NCBI RefSeq assembly: GCF_009856295.1
Contig: NZ_WMEU01000014.1
Coordinates: forward strand, 1 to 55,448
From: Pontibacillus yanchengensis
Lineage (GTDB): Bacteria; Bacillota; Bacilli; Bacillales; BH030062
DNA length: 55,448 bases
Direction of reading: 5' to 3'
Shown here piece by piece: positions 43,030-51,382 of the stretch; position 1 is the stretch's first letter, and the number at the start of each line of letters is the position of its first letter. The notes under the pieces were generated by a model, which was not told the origin of the DNA, made no database searches, and saw only the letters and a program-made list of their open reading frames with translations. Made by a program: the position numbers and the translations under genes.

Positions 43030-43800
43030 TTATTTATCAAGTCTAAAGAGTTTAAAGGAGTTCTTTGTCGTTTGTTGTCCAACTTCTTCGAGCGAAAGTC
43101 CTTTGATTTCCGCTACTTTTTCTGCAACTAGTTTTACATAAGCTGGCTCATTTCGTGTTCCGCGATTTGGATGAGGGGCTAAGAATGGACAATCTGTCTC
43201 CACTAATAAATGCTCCATACCAATGGCTTCTGCGACTTCTTTAGGCTTTTTAGCATTTTTAAATGTTACAGGTCCACCTAATGAAATATAGAAATTCATA
43301 TCAATGCATTCCTTGGCAATCTCAACAGAACCACTATAACAATGCATGATCCCTCCAACCTCACCTGCATTCTCTTCTTTCAACAAATCAACGATATCTT
43401 GCGTCGCCTCCCGGTTGTGAATAATAATGGGCATATTAACTTTCTTAGCTAACGCTATTTGTTTCCGGAAGATTTCTTTTTGGACATCTGCTGGGGACTT
43501 GTCCCAGTGATAATCAAGTCCCATCTCTCCTAATGCTACCACCTTTGGATGAGACGATAATTCTTCAAGCCAATCTAAATCAGCTTGCTCCATATCGATT
43601 GCATCTACTGGATGCCATCCTACAGCAGCATAAATATCATCATGGGACTCGGCTATTTCAATAGCTAGAGGAATCGTTTCCCGATCGAACCCGACTACGA
43701 CCATATATTGAACGCCAGCTTCCCGCGCTCGATTTATAACTTCTTCACGATCTTCATGGAATTGTTCTGCATTTAAGTGTACGTGTGTGTCAAAAAGCAT
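43030..43800 (-). CDS. tatD: TatD-family metal-dependent deoxyribonuclease
   Basis: Formerly YabD. The 256-residue TIM-barrel hydrolase has the metal ligands FDTHVHLNAEQF, ALGEMGLDYHWD, PIIIHNREA, MHCYSG and LVETDCPFLAPHPNRG. Family members are 3'-5' exonucleases or endonucleases; the physiological substrate in Bacillus is uncertain. It lies between metG and yabE. The 43801-44131 stretch upstream shows no further gene. Confidence 0.95.
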   Translation of the reverse strand: MLFDTHVHLNAEQFHEDREEVINRAREAGVQYMVVVGFDRETIPLAIEIAESHDDIYAAVGWHPVDAIDMEQADLDWLEELSSHPKVVALGEMGLDYHWDKSPADVQKEIFRKQIALAKKVNMPIIIHNREATQDIVDLLKEENAGEVGGIMHCYSGSVEIAKECIDMNFYISLGGPVTFKNAKKPKEVAEAIGMEHLLVETDCPFLAPHPNRGTRNEPAYVKLVAEKVAEIKGLSLEEVGQQTTKNSFKLFRLDK

Positions 43801-44131
43801 ATCCTTGTCTCCTTTTCCTATCCTTTTGGTTCATTGTAACACCATCGGGTAACGAGCTAAAATTGTTTGCCCTTCCCTTCATAAACCTTCTTGTTCACAC
43901 TTTCGTATAGCAAAACCTAGTATTGATACATTTTTTGTACATATCCCATATCTAACCCTCCAGAATAACAACACTACATGTGCTTCTATACTATATACGA
44001 AATACCGATCTCTGATTCTACAAGGTAGTGCGAGAAATTGGTGTACAAGCTGATGTATCGCATATTTATCTTCACATGTTTTAGGGTTTTTGTTACATTA
44101 CAGTAATATTCACCCATAGGGAGGGTTATAT

Positions 44132-44324
44132 ACGATTCGAAGGTTAACGGAACAAGATCATGTAGAAACAATAGAATTATTAAACAATAAACCTGCTGAA
44201 AACCTTTTTTCTTGGAGATATTGAATCATTTGGTTATGAACAAGATTTTCAAGCTCGAGCTAGGTGTGACCTCTTAAACTTATTAGGCCACTATACACAA
44301 GCGAACATTTTAATAAATTCCTGA
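44132..44324 (+). pseudogene. GNAT acetyltransferase remnant (5' end, start lost, frameshifted)
   Basis: On the plus strand, after GGGAGGG (44119-44125), an ACG replaces the expected ATG at 44132-44134. The frame reads IRRLTEQDHVETIELLNNKP then AENLF, a typical N-terminus of Bacillus GNAT acetyltransferases. A slip in a T-run near 44205 breaks the frame. The next frame continues LGDIESFGYEQDFQ, again a GNAT motif, then degenerates. Most of the acetyl-CoA domain is missing. It is one of the few plus-strand genes, tail-to-tail with metG. Confidence 0.7.
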
Positions 44325-44332
44325 CAATAAAC

Positions 44333-44372
44333 GAAAAAGGAACCCCAGCATCTTGCTGAGGTTCCTTTTCGT
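44333..44372. terminator. metG terminator
   Basis: Stem GGAACCTCAGCA / TGCTGGGGTTCC (one G-U pair), flanked by AAACGAAAA and TTTTTCG. It is symmetric enough to act on both strands, directly after the metG stop. Confidence 0.9.
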
Positions 44373-46325
44373 TTATTTAACCTTCGAACCATTTGGTAAG
44401 GATTGATCAATGGAAGCAAGCGCTAAATTGCCTTCTTCATCTTCACCAGCTAAAACCATCCCTTGAGAAAGCTCTCCACGAAGCTTCACAGGCTTAAGGT
44501 TGGTTACACATACAACCTTCTTGCCCACTAGATCTTCAGGAGTATAATATTTGGCGATGCCTGAAACAACCTGACGTTTTTCAGATCCTAAATCAAGTTG
44601 TAAACGAAGTAGTTTGTCTGCTTTCGGATGTTTGTCCGCTTCCACCACTTCTGCAACACGTAAATCCACCTTCATGAAATCATCGATAGCAATTTCATCA
44701 GATTGTTCTTCCTCTTCTTCTGTTTCTTCTTGTTGCGGAGATGCACCTTTCATCATATCTTTGATGATTTGCGTCTCTTCTTCTGTCTCAAGGCGAGGGA
44801 AGATTGGTTGACCCTTTTGAACCTTTGTACCTTGAGGAATCATACCTAGTTGATCCATTGTATCCCAGGCAAGATAGTGTTCATCCAAACCAAGCTGTTC
44901 AACCATCACTTGTGGTGTACGTGTCATAAATGGCTGAAGCATTACAGCAATATGACGTAGAGACTCAGCAAGGTGAGCCATCACATTACCAAGGCGTTCT
45001 TTTTGGGACTCATCTTTTGCTAGTACCCATGGAGTTGTTTCATCAATATATTTATTGGTACGGCTCACGAAAGACCATAGTGTTGTTAAAGCTACGGAGA
45101 ATTCCATATTTTCCATCGCTTCTTCTACTTTTGCTCTCGTATCTTTCGCAAACGTCTCTAATTCTGTATCTACAGCTTCCTCCCCTTCACGGAAGGCAGG
45201 AATTTCACCATCAAAGTATTTACTTATCATGGCTACTGTACGGTTTAACAGGTTACCAAGGTCATTGGCCAAGTCATAGTTCGTACGCTCCACAAAGCCT
45301 TCAGGCGTAAATACACCATCAGATCCAAATGGAACTTCACGTAGAAGATAATAACGAAGAGAGTCTAATCCGTAGCGGTTGATTAAATCAACAGGGTCGA
45401 CAACATTCCCTTTGGATTTAGACATTTTTCCATCTTTCATTAAAATCCAACCATGTGCAAATACTTTTTTCGGTAATGGTAAATCCAGAGCCATAAGCAT
45501 GATTGGCCAATAGATGGTATGGAAGCGAACGATTTCTTTACTCATTAAATGGACATCCGCTGGCCAATATTTTTGATAACGTTCATCATTATCTGTGCCA
45601 TAACCAAGCGCAGTAATATAGTTGCTTAAAGCATCAATCCATACATAGATAACATGCTTCGGGTCCCCTGGTACTTTAACGCCCCAATCAAAGGTCGTTC
45701 GAGATACAGCTAAATCTTCAAGCCCAGGTTTTAAGAAGTTGTTAATCATTTCATTTTTACGACTCTCTGGTTGAATGAAATGAGGATTGTCTTCATAAAA
45801 TTTTAATAAGTCATCGACGTAATTACTCATCTTAAAGAAATAGGATTCTTCTTTGACTTTTTCAACTGGATTTCCGCAATCAGGACAGTGGCCCTCATCC
45901 AATTGACGCTCTGTAAAGAACGACTCACAAGACGTACAATACCACCCTTCATATTCATCAAGATAGATATCGCCCTTCTCTACAAGATGTGCGAAAATCT
46001 TTTCAACAACTTGCGTGTGTCGATCTTCTGTCGTTCGGATGAAGTCATCAATTGAGATGTCCATTTTCTCCCAAAGACTCTTAATACCCGTGACGATTTC
46101 ATCCACATATTGTTGTGGTGATTCACCTTTCTCATCAGCTTTACGCTGAATTTTCTGACCATGTTCATCAGTACCAGTCAGATACATGACGTCATAGCCT
46201 CTTAATCGTTTATATCGAGCCATTGCGTCGCCCGCAACTGTTGTGTAGGCATGACCAATATGCAAATTCCCACTTGGATAGTAAATAGGGGTGGTGATGT
46301 AAAAGGTCTTCTTTTCTTCCGCCAT
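44373..46325 (-). CDS. metG: Methionine--tRNA ligase
   Basis: Charges initiator and elongator tRNA-Met (metS in B. subtilis). The 650-residue class I enzyme has the HIGH motif in GNLHIGHAYTTV, a zinc knuckle (WYCTSCESFF, HCPDCGNPV), the KMSKS loop in DGKMSKSKGN, and a C-terminal Trbp111-like tRNA-binding domain (~545-650, VDLRVAEVVEADKHPKADKL). Start ATG 46325 after GAGGAGGG. It is divergent from abrB, with its own SigA promoter. Confidence 0.98.
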   Translation of the reverse strand: MAEEKKTFYITTPIYYPSGNLHIGHAYTTVAGDAMARYKRLRGYDVMYLTGTDEHGQKIQRKADEKGESPQQYVDEIVTGIKSLWEKMDISIDDFIRTTEDRHTQVVEKIFAHLVEKGDIYLDEYEGWYCTSCESFFTERQLDEGHCPDCGNPVEKVKEESYFFKMSNYVDDLLKFYEDNPHFIQPESRKNEMINNFLKPGLEDLAVSRTTFDWGVKVPGDPKHVIYVWIDALSNYITALGYGTDNDERYQKYWPADVHLMSKEIVRFHTIYWPIMLMALDLPLPKKVFAHGWILMKDGKMSKSKGNVVDPVDLINRYGLDSLRYYLLREVPFGSDGVFTPEGFVERTNYDLANDLGNLLNRTVAMISKYFDGEIPAFREGEEAVDTELETFAKDTRAKVEEAMENMEFSVALTTLWSFVSRTNKYIDETTPWVLAKDESQKERLGNVMAHLAESLRHIAVMLQPFMTRTPQVMVEQLGLDEHYLAWDTMDQLGMIPQGTKVQKGQPIFPRLETEEETQIIKDMMKGASPQQEETEEEEEQSDEIAIDDFMKVDLRVAEVVEADKHPKADKLLRLQLDLGSEKRQVVSGIAKYYTPEDLVGKKVVCVTNLKPVKLRGELSQGMVLAGEDEEGNLALASIDQSLPNGSKVK

Positions 46326-46475
46326 GAATGTCCCTCCTCATTAATATGTACTTAGCCTATAAGAAAACTCCCGCCCCATCGGACGAGAGGACCATTAAAG
46401 GTTACCAACCGTGTAACTTGGATGGTACAGTCTATTTTACCGATTTATCAGCATTATTTCCATCTCTAACAAAAA

Positions 46476-46505
46476 ACTATACAAAAACCTTTTTCTTTGT
46501 GTCAA
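46476..46505 (-). promoter_or_regulatory. metG promoter (SigA)
   Basis: TTGACA (46500-46505), an 18-base spacer and TATAGT (46476-46481) on the minus strand. The nearest Spo0A box (46532) is 27 bases upstream of the -35. Confidence 0.82.
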
Positions 46506-46531
46506 GAAATAGAAAATGATGTAAAGTTTTT

Positions 46532-46589
46532 TGTCGAACCACCCTATCAAAAAGTCGAATTTTGTCGAAATCTATTAATGTTTTCGACA
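46532..46589 (+). promoter_or_regulatory. Cluster of four Spo0A boxes between metG and abrB
   Basis: TGTCGAA at 46532-46538, AGTCGAA at 46553-46559 (one change), TGTCGAA at 46563-46569, and TTCGACA (inverted TGTCGAA) at 46583-46589. They lie between the metG promoter and abrB P1. A fifth box is at 46760-46766. Together they form the densest 0A-box group in the window. Confidence 0.75.
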
Positions 46590-46604
46590 TTTGGCCACTT
46601 CCTT

Positions 46605-46634
46605 TTATTAGAAAATATTAGGTTGTGTTATACT
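46605..46634 (+). promoter_or_regulatory. abrB upstream promoter (candidate)
   Basis: TTATTA (46605-46610), an 18-base spacer and TATACT (46629-46634). The -10 is good and the -35 weak. It would leave a leader of ~180 bases before abrB. Confidence 0.5.
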
Positions 46635-46718
46635 AATTATAGGGGAAATATAGAGAATATTGGGATGTCATCCCCTAGTTTTTTGTTAATTTATTGTTGT
46701 TTTTGGGAAATAAAAGAA

Positions 46719-46766
46719 TTGACATCCGTTGGAATGGCTGGTACGATATGTGGTATAGTTGTCGAA
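46719..46766 (+). promoter_or_regulatory. abrB promoter with Spo0A box at the start site
   Basis: TTGACA (46719-46724), a 17-base spacer and TACGAT (46742-46747). A consensus Spo0A box TGTCGAA at 46760-46766 falls just after the predicted start of transcription (~46754), where Spo0A-P represses abrB in B. subtilis. Confidence 0.82.
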
Positions 46767-46821
46767 TCATGACGAAAAAGAATTACATTTTTAAAATTTT
46801 GAGTGAGGGGAGCTACAAATT

Positions 46822-47109
46822 ATGAAATCTACTGGTATTGTACGTAAGGTTGATGAACTAGGACGCGTGGTGATTCCAATTGAACTACGCCGCACACTAG
46901 GTATTAACGAAAAGGATGCTCTTGAAATCTATGTGGATGACGATCGCATCGTTCTTAAAAAGTATAAGCCTAACATGACTTGCCATGTTACAGGTGAAGT
47001 TTCAGAGCAAAATATGAGTCTAGCAAATGGTAAATTAGTTCTTAGTCCTGAAGGGGCAAAAGAATTAATTAATGAGATTCAAAGTAACCTAGACAAGCAA
47101 GAAAAATAA
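46822..47109 (+). CDS. abrB: Transition-state regulator AbrB
   Basis: DNA-binding regulator that holds back stationary-phase, biofilm and sporulation genes during growth. The 95-residue protein has the AbrB swapped-hairpin domain (MKSTGIVRKVDELGRVVIP, LRRTLGINEKDALEIYVDDD) and the C-terminal dimer region (LSPEGAKELINEIQSNL). Start ATG after GAGGGGAG. It is one of the few plus-strand genes, divergent from metG and convergent with rsmI, as in B. subtilis. Paralogue of spoVT at 25989. Confidence 0.97.
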   Translation: MKSTGIVRKVDELGRVVIPIELRRTLGINEKDALEIYVDDDRIVLKKYKPNMTCHVTGEVSEQNMSLANGKLVLSPEGAKELINEIQSNLDKQEK

Positions 47110-47133
47110 AAAGAGATAAAAAAGAGACGACGG

Positions 47134-47160
47134 AACCCCGCTGGAAACAGCGGGGTTTTA
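47134..47160. terminator. Terminator between abrB and rsmI
   Basis: Stem CCCCGCTG / CAGCGGGG with GAAA tetraloop, followed by TTTTATAA on the plus strand. It may serve both convergent genes. Confidence 0.9.
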
Positions 47161-47175
47161 TAATGGAATATAAAA

Positions 47176-48048
47176 TTACGTGTGATAGGCTTGATAAACT
47201 TCCCGTTTCGGCAGTTTTCGTTCCTGAGCGACTTTCTTTATTGCTTCCTTTGACGTGTATTGTTTTTGTACATACTCTTCCACATGTTCAACTAACGACA
47301 GATGAGACCACCATAATTCATTTGTTTCAATTTCTTCCTCAAGATTTCCTTCAACAATGATACAAAATTCACCACGGATTTCATTTTCCTCCACCCAAGC
47401 CAATAATTCAGAAGTTGTGCCACGTATAAATTCTTCATATTTTTTCGTGAGTTCTCTGGCCAATACCATATGGCGCTCTCCAAATAATTCATACATATGT
47501 TTAACCACTTCTTTTAAACGATGGGGAGATTCGTAAAATAAGATAGTAGATGTTGTTTTCTGTAATTTTTCTAGTTCCTCTTTACGCTCCTTTTTCTTAC
47601 GAGGTAAAAACCCATAGAAGAAAAAACGACTCGTATCTAATCCTGAGCCCACCAAGGCACATAATGCTGCATTCGCACCTGGTAGTACGATTACCTTAAT
47701 ACCGTTTGAAATAGCTGCTTGAACCATTTCATAACCCGGATCAGATACGCCTGGCATACCCGCATCACTAACGATGGCAAAGGTTTTCCCCTCCTGTATC
47801 TCTTCAATGAAATAGTCTTCCCGATTATATTTATTATGTTCATGATAACTAATTAGGGGCGTGTGAATATCAAAATGGGATAGTAACTTTTTTGTTTGTC
47901 TCGTATCCTCTGCTGCAATTTGATCTACTTCCTCTAACGTTCTAAGCGCTCTATAGGTTATATCTTCTAAATTACCAATTGGTGTAGGAACAATGTAGAG
48001 GACACCTTGTTCGTTCGAATCAATTTGATAGCTTTTTTGAATGTTCAT
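47176..48048 (-). CDS. rsmI: 16S rRNA (cytidine1402-2'-O)-methyltransferase
   Basis: Formerly YabC. The 290-residue protein is a tetrapyrrole-methylase-fold enzyme that methylates C1402 of 16S rRNA with SAM. It has LYIVPTPIGNLEDITYRALR, AAEDTRQTKKLLSHF, AIVSDAGMPGVSDPGYEMVQ and VIVLPGANAALCAL, with the family-specific FYGFLPRK and LFYESPHRL. Start ATG 48048 overlaps the yazA stop by 4 bases. It ends the trmN6-yazA-rsmI cluster. Confidence 0.96.
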   Translation of the reverse strand: MNIQKSYQIDSNEQGVLYIVPTPIGNLEDITYRALRTLEEVDQIAAEDTRQTKKLLSHFDIHTPLISYHEHNKYNREDYFIEEIQEGKTFAIVSDAGMPGVSDPGYEMVQAAISNGIKVIVLPGANAALCALVGSGLDTSRFFFYGFLPRKKKERKEELEKLQKTTSTILFYESPHRLKEVVKHMYELFGERHMVLARELTKKYEEFIRGTTSELLAWVEENEIRGEFCIIVEGNLEEEIETNELWWSHLSLVEHVEEYVQKQYTSKEAIKKVAQERKLPKREVYQAYHT

Positions 48049-48314
48049 ATGGATTCCATCCTCTCTTTATAAGAAGCAATCAACTCTTCTTTACCAGATC
48101 GAGAAAGTCGTTTAATACGATACTCTGCTTGCATTGCTTCTTCTTTTGTTGAAAACACCTCATAATACTTTAATGTAAAAGGACCTCTACCTCGCGTGTA
48201 TTTTGCCCCTTTTCCCTCTTCATGCATACGCAACCGACGCTCAAAATTATTGGTGTAACCCGTATAAAGTGATTGATCCTTGCATTGCAGCATATACACG
48301 ACATGCTCAACCAT
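48045..48314 (-). CDS. yazA: GIY-YIG nuclease-fold protein YazA
   Basis: An 89-residue UPF0213/YhbQ-type GIY-YIG protein: VYMLQCKDQSLYTGYTNNFE holds the catalytic Tyr and YxG, with ERRLRMHEEGKGAKYT, TRGRGPFTLKYYE and a late Glu in AMQAEYRIK. Related proteins show weak DNA endonuclease activity; the role here is not known. It overlaps trmN6 by 8 bases and rsmI by 4, so all three are translated together. Confidence 0.92.
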   Translation of the reverse strand: MVEHVVYMLQCKDQSLYTGYTNNFERRLRMHEEGKGAKYTRGRGPFTLKYYEVFSTKEEAMQAEYRIKRLSRSGKEELIASYKERMESI

Positions 48315-49044
48315 ATAAAATCTCCCTTAACTGAGGGGTGTACTCATTTGCATCATTATATACAAATAGAGGGGGGAGCATCTTTACATCGGGTTTTCCA
48401 TCTCGTGCACCCTCTATCAATAACATATTTGCTTCCTTGCCTTCACGTGGATACACAAATTGAATTCGTTTCGGTTCCAGCCTATACTTACGAAATAATT
48501 CTATAATTTCAATGAAACGACCTGGTCGATGAACCATAGAAACCTTTCCACCTGGACGTACAAGCTTACTACAGGACCAAACGACATCTTCTAATGTACA
48601 ATGGATCTCATGTCGAGCAATGGCAAGGTGCTCATTTAAGTTGTGTTCCTGCTCCTTAGGGGTAGGGAAATAAGGAGGATTACACGTAACAACATCGTAT
48701 TTCCCATGTCCTAATTGATTCGGCATGTCTTTTAAATCACCTCTGAGAATCGTTACTTGGTCCGCTACTTGATTAAGCTCTACATTTCGTACTGCCATAT
48801 CGTACAAGCGATCCTGCAGTTCTACACCTGTAATGGCAGACTCTGATCGACGTGTTAAAAATAACGGAATAACACCATTGCCAGTACATAGGTCCAATAT
48901 ATTCCCTCTTTTTAAAGGGACATAGGCAAACTTAGCCAATAATACAGCATCCAATGAAAAGGCAAACACACTGGGACTTTGTATTATTCTCATATCTTCT
49001 TCTGCTAATAAATAATCAATTCGTTCATCACCCTGCAGTTCCAA
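48307..49044 (-). CDS. trmN6: tRNA1(Val) adenine-N6 methyltransferase (YabB/TrmN6)
   Basis: The 245-residue Rossmann-fold SAM methyltransferase has motif I ILDLCTGNGVIPLFL, ITGVELQ, and the N6-adenine signature VTCNPPYFPTP. The E. coli relative methylates A37 of tRNA1-Val; the Bacillus enzyme is assigned by similarity. The ATG lies at the start of the trmN6-yazA-rsmI operon, downstream of the yabA terminator. Confidence 0.92.
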   Translation of the reverse strand: MELQGDERIDYLLAEEDMRIIQSPSVFAFSLDAVLLAKFAYVPLKRGNILDLCTGNGVIPLFLTRRSESAITGVELQDRLYDMAVRNVELNQVADQVTILRGDLKDMPNQLGHGKYDVVTCNPPYFPTPKEQEHNLNEHLAIARHEIHCTLEDVVWSCSKLVRPGGKVSMVHRPGRFIEIIELFRKYRLEPKRIQFVYPREGKEANMLLIEGARDGKPDVKMLPPLFVYNDANEYTPQLREILYG

Positions 49045-49144
49045 CGTTCTTCCTCACTCCTTATTAGACTTGCGCTCATTATGTAAAAGGAAAGGATGAA
49101 TTACTTATTAAAGCAAAATCCAGTCTTTCTAACGCTATAAATAG

Positions 49145-49170
49145 AGCCTTTCCTCATACGAGGAAAGGCT
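49145..49170 (-). terminator. yabA terminator (weak T-run)
   Basis: Perfect 11-base stem AGCCTTTCCTC / GAGGAAAGGCT with a four-base loop on the minus strand. It is followed by CTATTTATAG rather than a run of Ts, so termination may be partial. Confidence 0.75.
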
Positions 49171-49180
49171 ACGTCATTTA

Positions 49181-49528
49181 TCATTTCTTTTTATTTAGAA
49201 ACGAGAGGCAAAACAAGCAGTCTTCATCCCTGGGACTCCCAAAATGGAGGTTACAAATATGAAAACCTTCCTCGTATAAACGAGCTAGGTTATCATACCC
49301 TTCCCCAACTAACGCTCCCTTAGTTTCCGATTTCTCGGATGAATCATTTTGCATTTGATCGTGCTCTTTCTCCAATCGCTGTCTTAGGTGGTGATTTTCA
49401 ACAGACAAATGCTGGTTTTCTTCTAAAAGTTCCACCAATTGCTTCTTTAAATCGCCTAATTGTTGATAGAGCTGTCCAATTTGTTCTTCCATGTGAGTAA
49501 CTTGTTCGAATATTTCTTTCTTGTTCAC
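49181..49528 (-). CDS. yabA: Replication initiation control protein YabA
   Basis: Binds DnaA and DnaN to prevent over-initiation of replication. The 115-residue protein has an N-terminal tetramerising coiled coil (~1-60: THMEEQIGQLYQQLGDLKK, VELLEENQHL), a linker, and a C-terminal zinc domain EEGFHICNLHFGS ... DEDCLFCLSFL (His/Cys plus CxxC). The start is GTG 49528, eight bases after GGGTGG. A longer reading overlaps ricT and adds 21 residues absent from the family. Confidence 0.93.
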   Translation of the reverse strand: MNKKEIFEQVTHMEEQIGQLYQQLGDLKKQLVELLEENQHLSVENHHLRQRLEKEHDQMQNDSSEKSETKGALVGEGYDNLARLYEEGFHICNLHFGSPRDEDCLFCLSFLNKKK

Positions 49529-49544
49529 GCTTAAATCCACCCCA

Positions 49545-50372
49545 TCATTCTGTGGCTTGCGTTTGTACTGCACCTTCTTCGATGAGTTCATCTAACGTGT
49601 ATTCTAGCATACGTTCTTTGTCTGGAATTTCAATTTGAACGATTCGTTCTAGGATGTTTAAGCCAACTACTCGCCCTGCTCCATGTGGTGTCTTAATGTC
49701 TTCCCCGATATCAGGAAGTTCTTTCTTTGCTGTCTCGTAATCATCATTTTCATATTTCAAGCAGCACATTAAACGTCCACATAGCCCAGATATCTTAGCC
49801 GGATTTAAGGAGAGATTCTGATCCTTTGCCATTTTAATGGACACAGGTTCAAAGTCACCTAAAAAGGTAGAGCAGCAAAGCATACGACCACAAGGGCCGA
49901 TTCCACCTAGCATTTTTGCCTCATCACGTACACCTATTTGACGTAACTCAATTCGAGTCTTGAACACAGATGCTAAATCTTTGACTAAATGACGAAAATC
50001 CACTCGACCATCAGCTGTGAAATAGAAAATCACTTTATTTCGATCGAAAGTGTATTCGACATCAACCAGATTCATATCTAATTTATGTTCATTAATTTTC
50101 TGGGAACAAACATCGTATGCCTCTTTTGCATTATCCTTGTTCTCCGAGACAACTAATTTATCTTTATCATCCGCTATACGGATAACCTTCTTCAAAGGTA
50201 GAACTATGTCTTCCTCATCTACTTGCTTATTAGCTATAACCACTTTTCCAAATTCAATTCCCCGAACCGTTTCTACGATTACGTAATCCTGGTCCGAAAT
50301 TTGGTAAGCATCTGGGTCAAAATAATAAATCTTTCCTGCCTGCTTAAAGCGTACACCAACTACTTCAACCAA
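49545..50372 (-). CDS. ricT: RicT (YaaT), PSP1-domain subunit of the RicAFT complex
   Basis: With RicA and RicF this protein speeds up competence, biofilm formation and sporulation; the complex carries [4Fe-4S] clusters and also acts with RNase Y. The 275-residue PSP1-domain protein has the cysteine groups GIGPCGRMLCCSTF and SGLCGRLMCCLKYE, consistent with iron-sulfur ligands. The start is TTG 50372, eight bases after GAGGTG. It lies between holB and yabA as in B. subtilis. Confidence 0.94.
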   Translation of the reverse strand: MVEVVGVRFKQAGKIYYFDPDAYQISDQDYVIVETVRGIEFGKVVIANKQVDEEDIVLPLKKVIRIADDKDKLVVSENKDNAKEAYDVCSQKINEHKLDMNLVDVEYTFDRNKVIFYFTADGRVDFRHLVKDLASVFKTRIELRQIGVRDEAKMLGGIGPCGRMLCCSTFLGDFEPVSIKMAKDQNLSLNPAKISGLCGRLMCCLKYENDDYETAKKELPDIGEDIKTPHGAGRVVGLNILERIVQIEIPDKERMLEYTLDELIEEGAVQTQATE

Positions 50373-50379
50373 TCAAACA

Positions 50380-51366
50380 TCACCTCTGTATTTGAAGCGT
50401 GAGTTGTTCCATCACTAGAGTGGGATGAACATTAGCAAATAGCTTTCGTTTTGCCTCTAGAATATAGGTTAAAGCATTTGTTGCTTTCTGCTTCGACCAA
50501 TGATAGGAGCTAGTCTGAATCCGCTCCCTTTCTTTAATATAAACAATAGAATCTTCATTTCCAATATGTTCGTACACAATATCTTTAAACCAAAGCATTA
50601 GTAAATCAAGGCCTTGATCAAGCATATCACGATCTTTGAAATGACTCATCCATTGATTGTTGATAAAAAGCAAGGCTTCACTTGGTTTGTCTTGAAGCAC
50701 TTCCATTAATTGTACCACTAACTTTCTCGCCTTCGCAAACCACTCATCATTACTCATATCGATTGCGTCTTGTAAATTATTGGTTAATGCACTCATTAAT
50801 CTAGCGGTGGATTCCGGAAGACCTTCATCCATTAACTTTTTTGTGATATTTTCAGGATTCAGTGGTTGGAAGGCGAGAATTTGGCAACGAGATCTAATTG
50901 TATCAAGTAACGATTGGCCATTTTCTGTTAACAGCATGGCAATGGTCTGTCTACTCGGTTCTTCTAGAAATTTTAACAAACGATTGGATGCATTAGCTGT
51001 CATTTTATCGGCATCTTCTACGATATATACTTTCTGATTTGATTCTAATCCTGTGTAGGTAAACTCTTTTTGCAAATGAAGAATTTGTTCTTTTTTGATT
51101 GATTGCCCTTCAGGCTGTATTACGTGTACATCAGGATGGTTACCTGACTCGATTCGATTACAATCTTTGCAGTTATGGCACGGTTCAATTCCATCTCGAT
51201 AAGAACAGAAAAAACTTTTTGCAAAGAGAAGGCTCATCTCCAACTTACCAGTGCCTCTTGATCCTTGAAACAAGTAAGCATGGGAAACTCGATCTTTTTT
51301 TATACTGTTGGTAAGCATCTTGGACACAGTTGGTTGTAAAGATTGCATATCCGTCCACGTTTTCAT
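50380..51366 (-). CDS. holB: DNA polymerase III subunit delta'
   Basis: Part of the clamp loader with DnaX and HolA. The 328-residue protein has an N-terminal AAA+ fold (SHAYLFQGSRGTGKLEMS, a P-loop with the final T/S changed, usual for delta', which does not hydrolyse ATP). A zinc module (PCHNCKDCNRIESGNHPD plus an earlier Cys) and the sensor region NRLLKFLEEP follow, then IRSRCQ. The start is ATG 51366; GTG three codons earlier is too close to the ribosome site. Confidence 0.95.
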   Translation of the reverse strand: MKTWTDMQSLQPTVSKMLTNSIKKDRVSHAYLFQGSRGTGKLEMSLLFAKSFFCSYRDGIEPCHNCKDCNRIESGNHPDVHVIQPEGQSIKKEQILHLQKEFTYTGLESNQKVYIVEDADKMTANASNRLLKFLEEPSRQTIAMLLTENGQSLLDTIRSRCQILAFQPLNPENITKKLMDEGLPESTARLMSALTNNLQDAIDMSNDEWFAKARKLVVQLMEVLQDKPSEALLFINNQWMSHFKDRDMLDQGLDLLMLWFKDIVYEHIGNEDSIVYIKERERIQTSSYHWSKQKATNALTYILEAKRKLFANVHPTLVMEQLTLQIQR

Positions 51367-51382
51367 CTGTTTCACGACCTTA

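Noticed and set aside
43986..44171. Minus-strand open frame of 61 codons between tatD and metG
   Set aside because: It lies opposite the start of the GNAT remnant, and the plus-strand reading has clear family similarity while this one has none.
46326..46475. T-box or SAM riboswitch in the metG leader
   Set aside because: The leader is short (~145 bases) and shows no T-box motif (AGGGTGGNACCGCG), no specifier-loop layout and no internal terminator.
46497..46772. Plus-strand open frame of 91 codons before abrB
   Set aside because: It runs through the metG and abrB promoters and the Spo0A boxes and has no protein-like composition or ribosome site.
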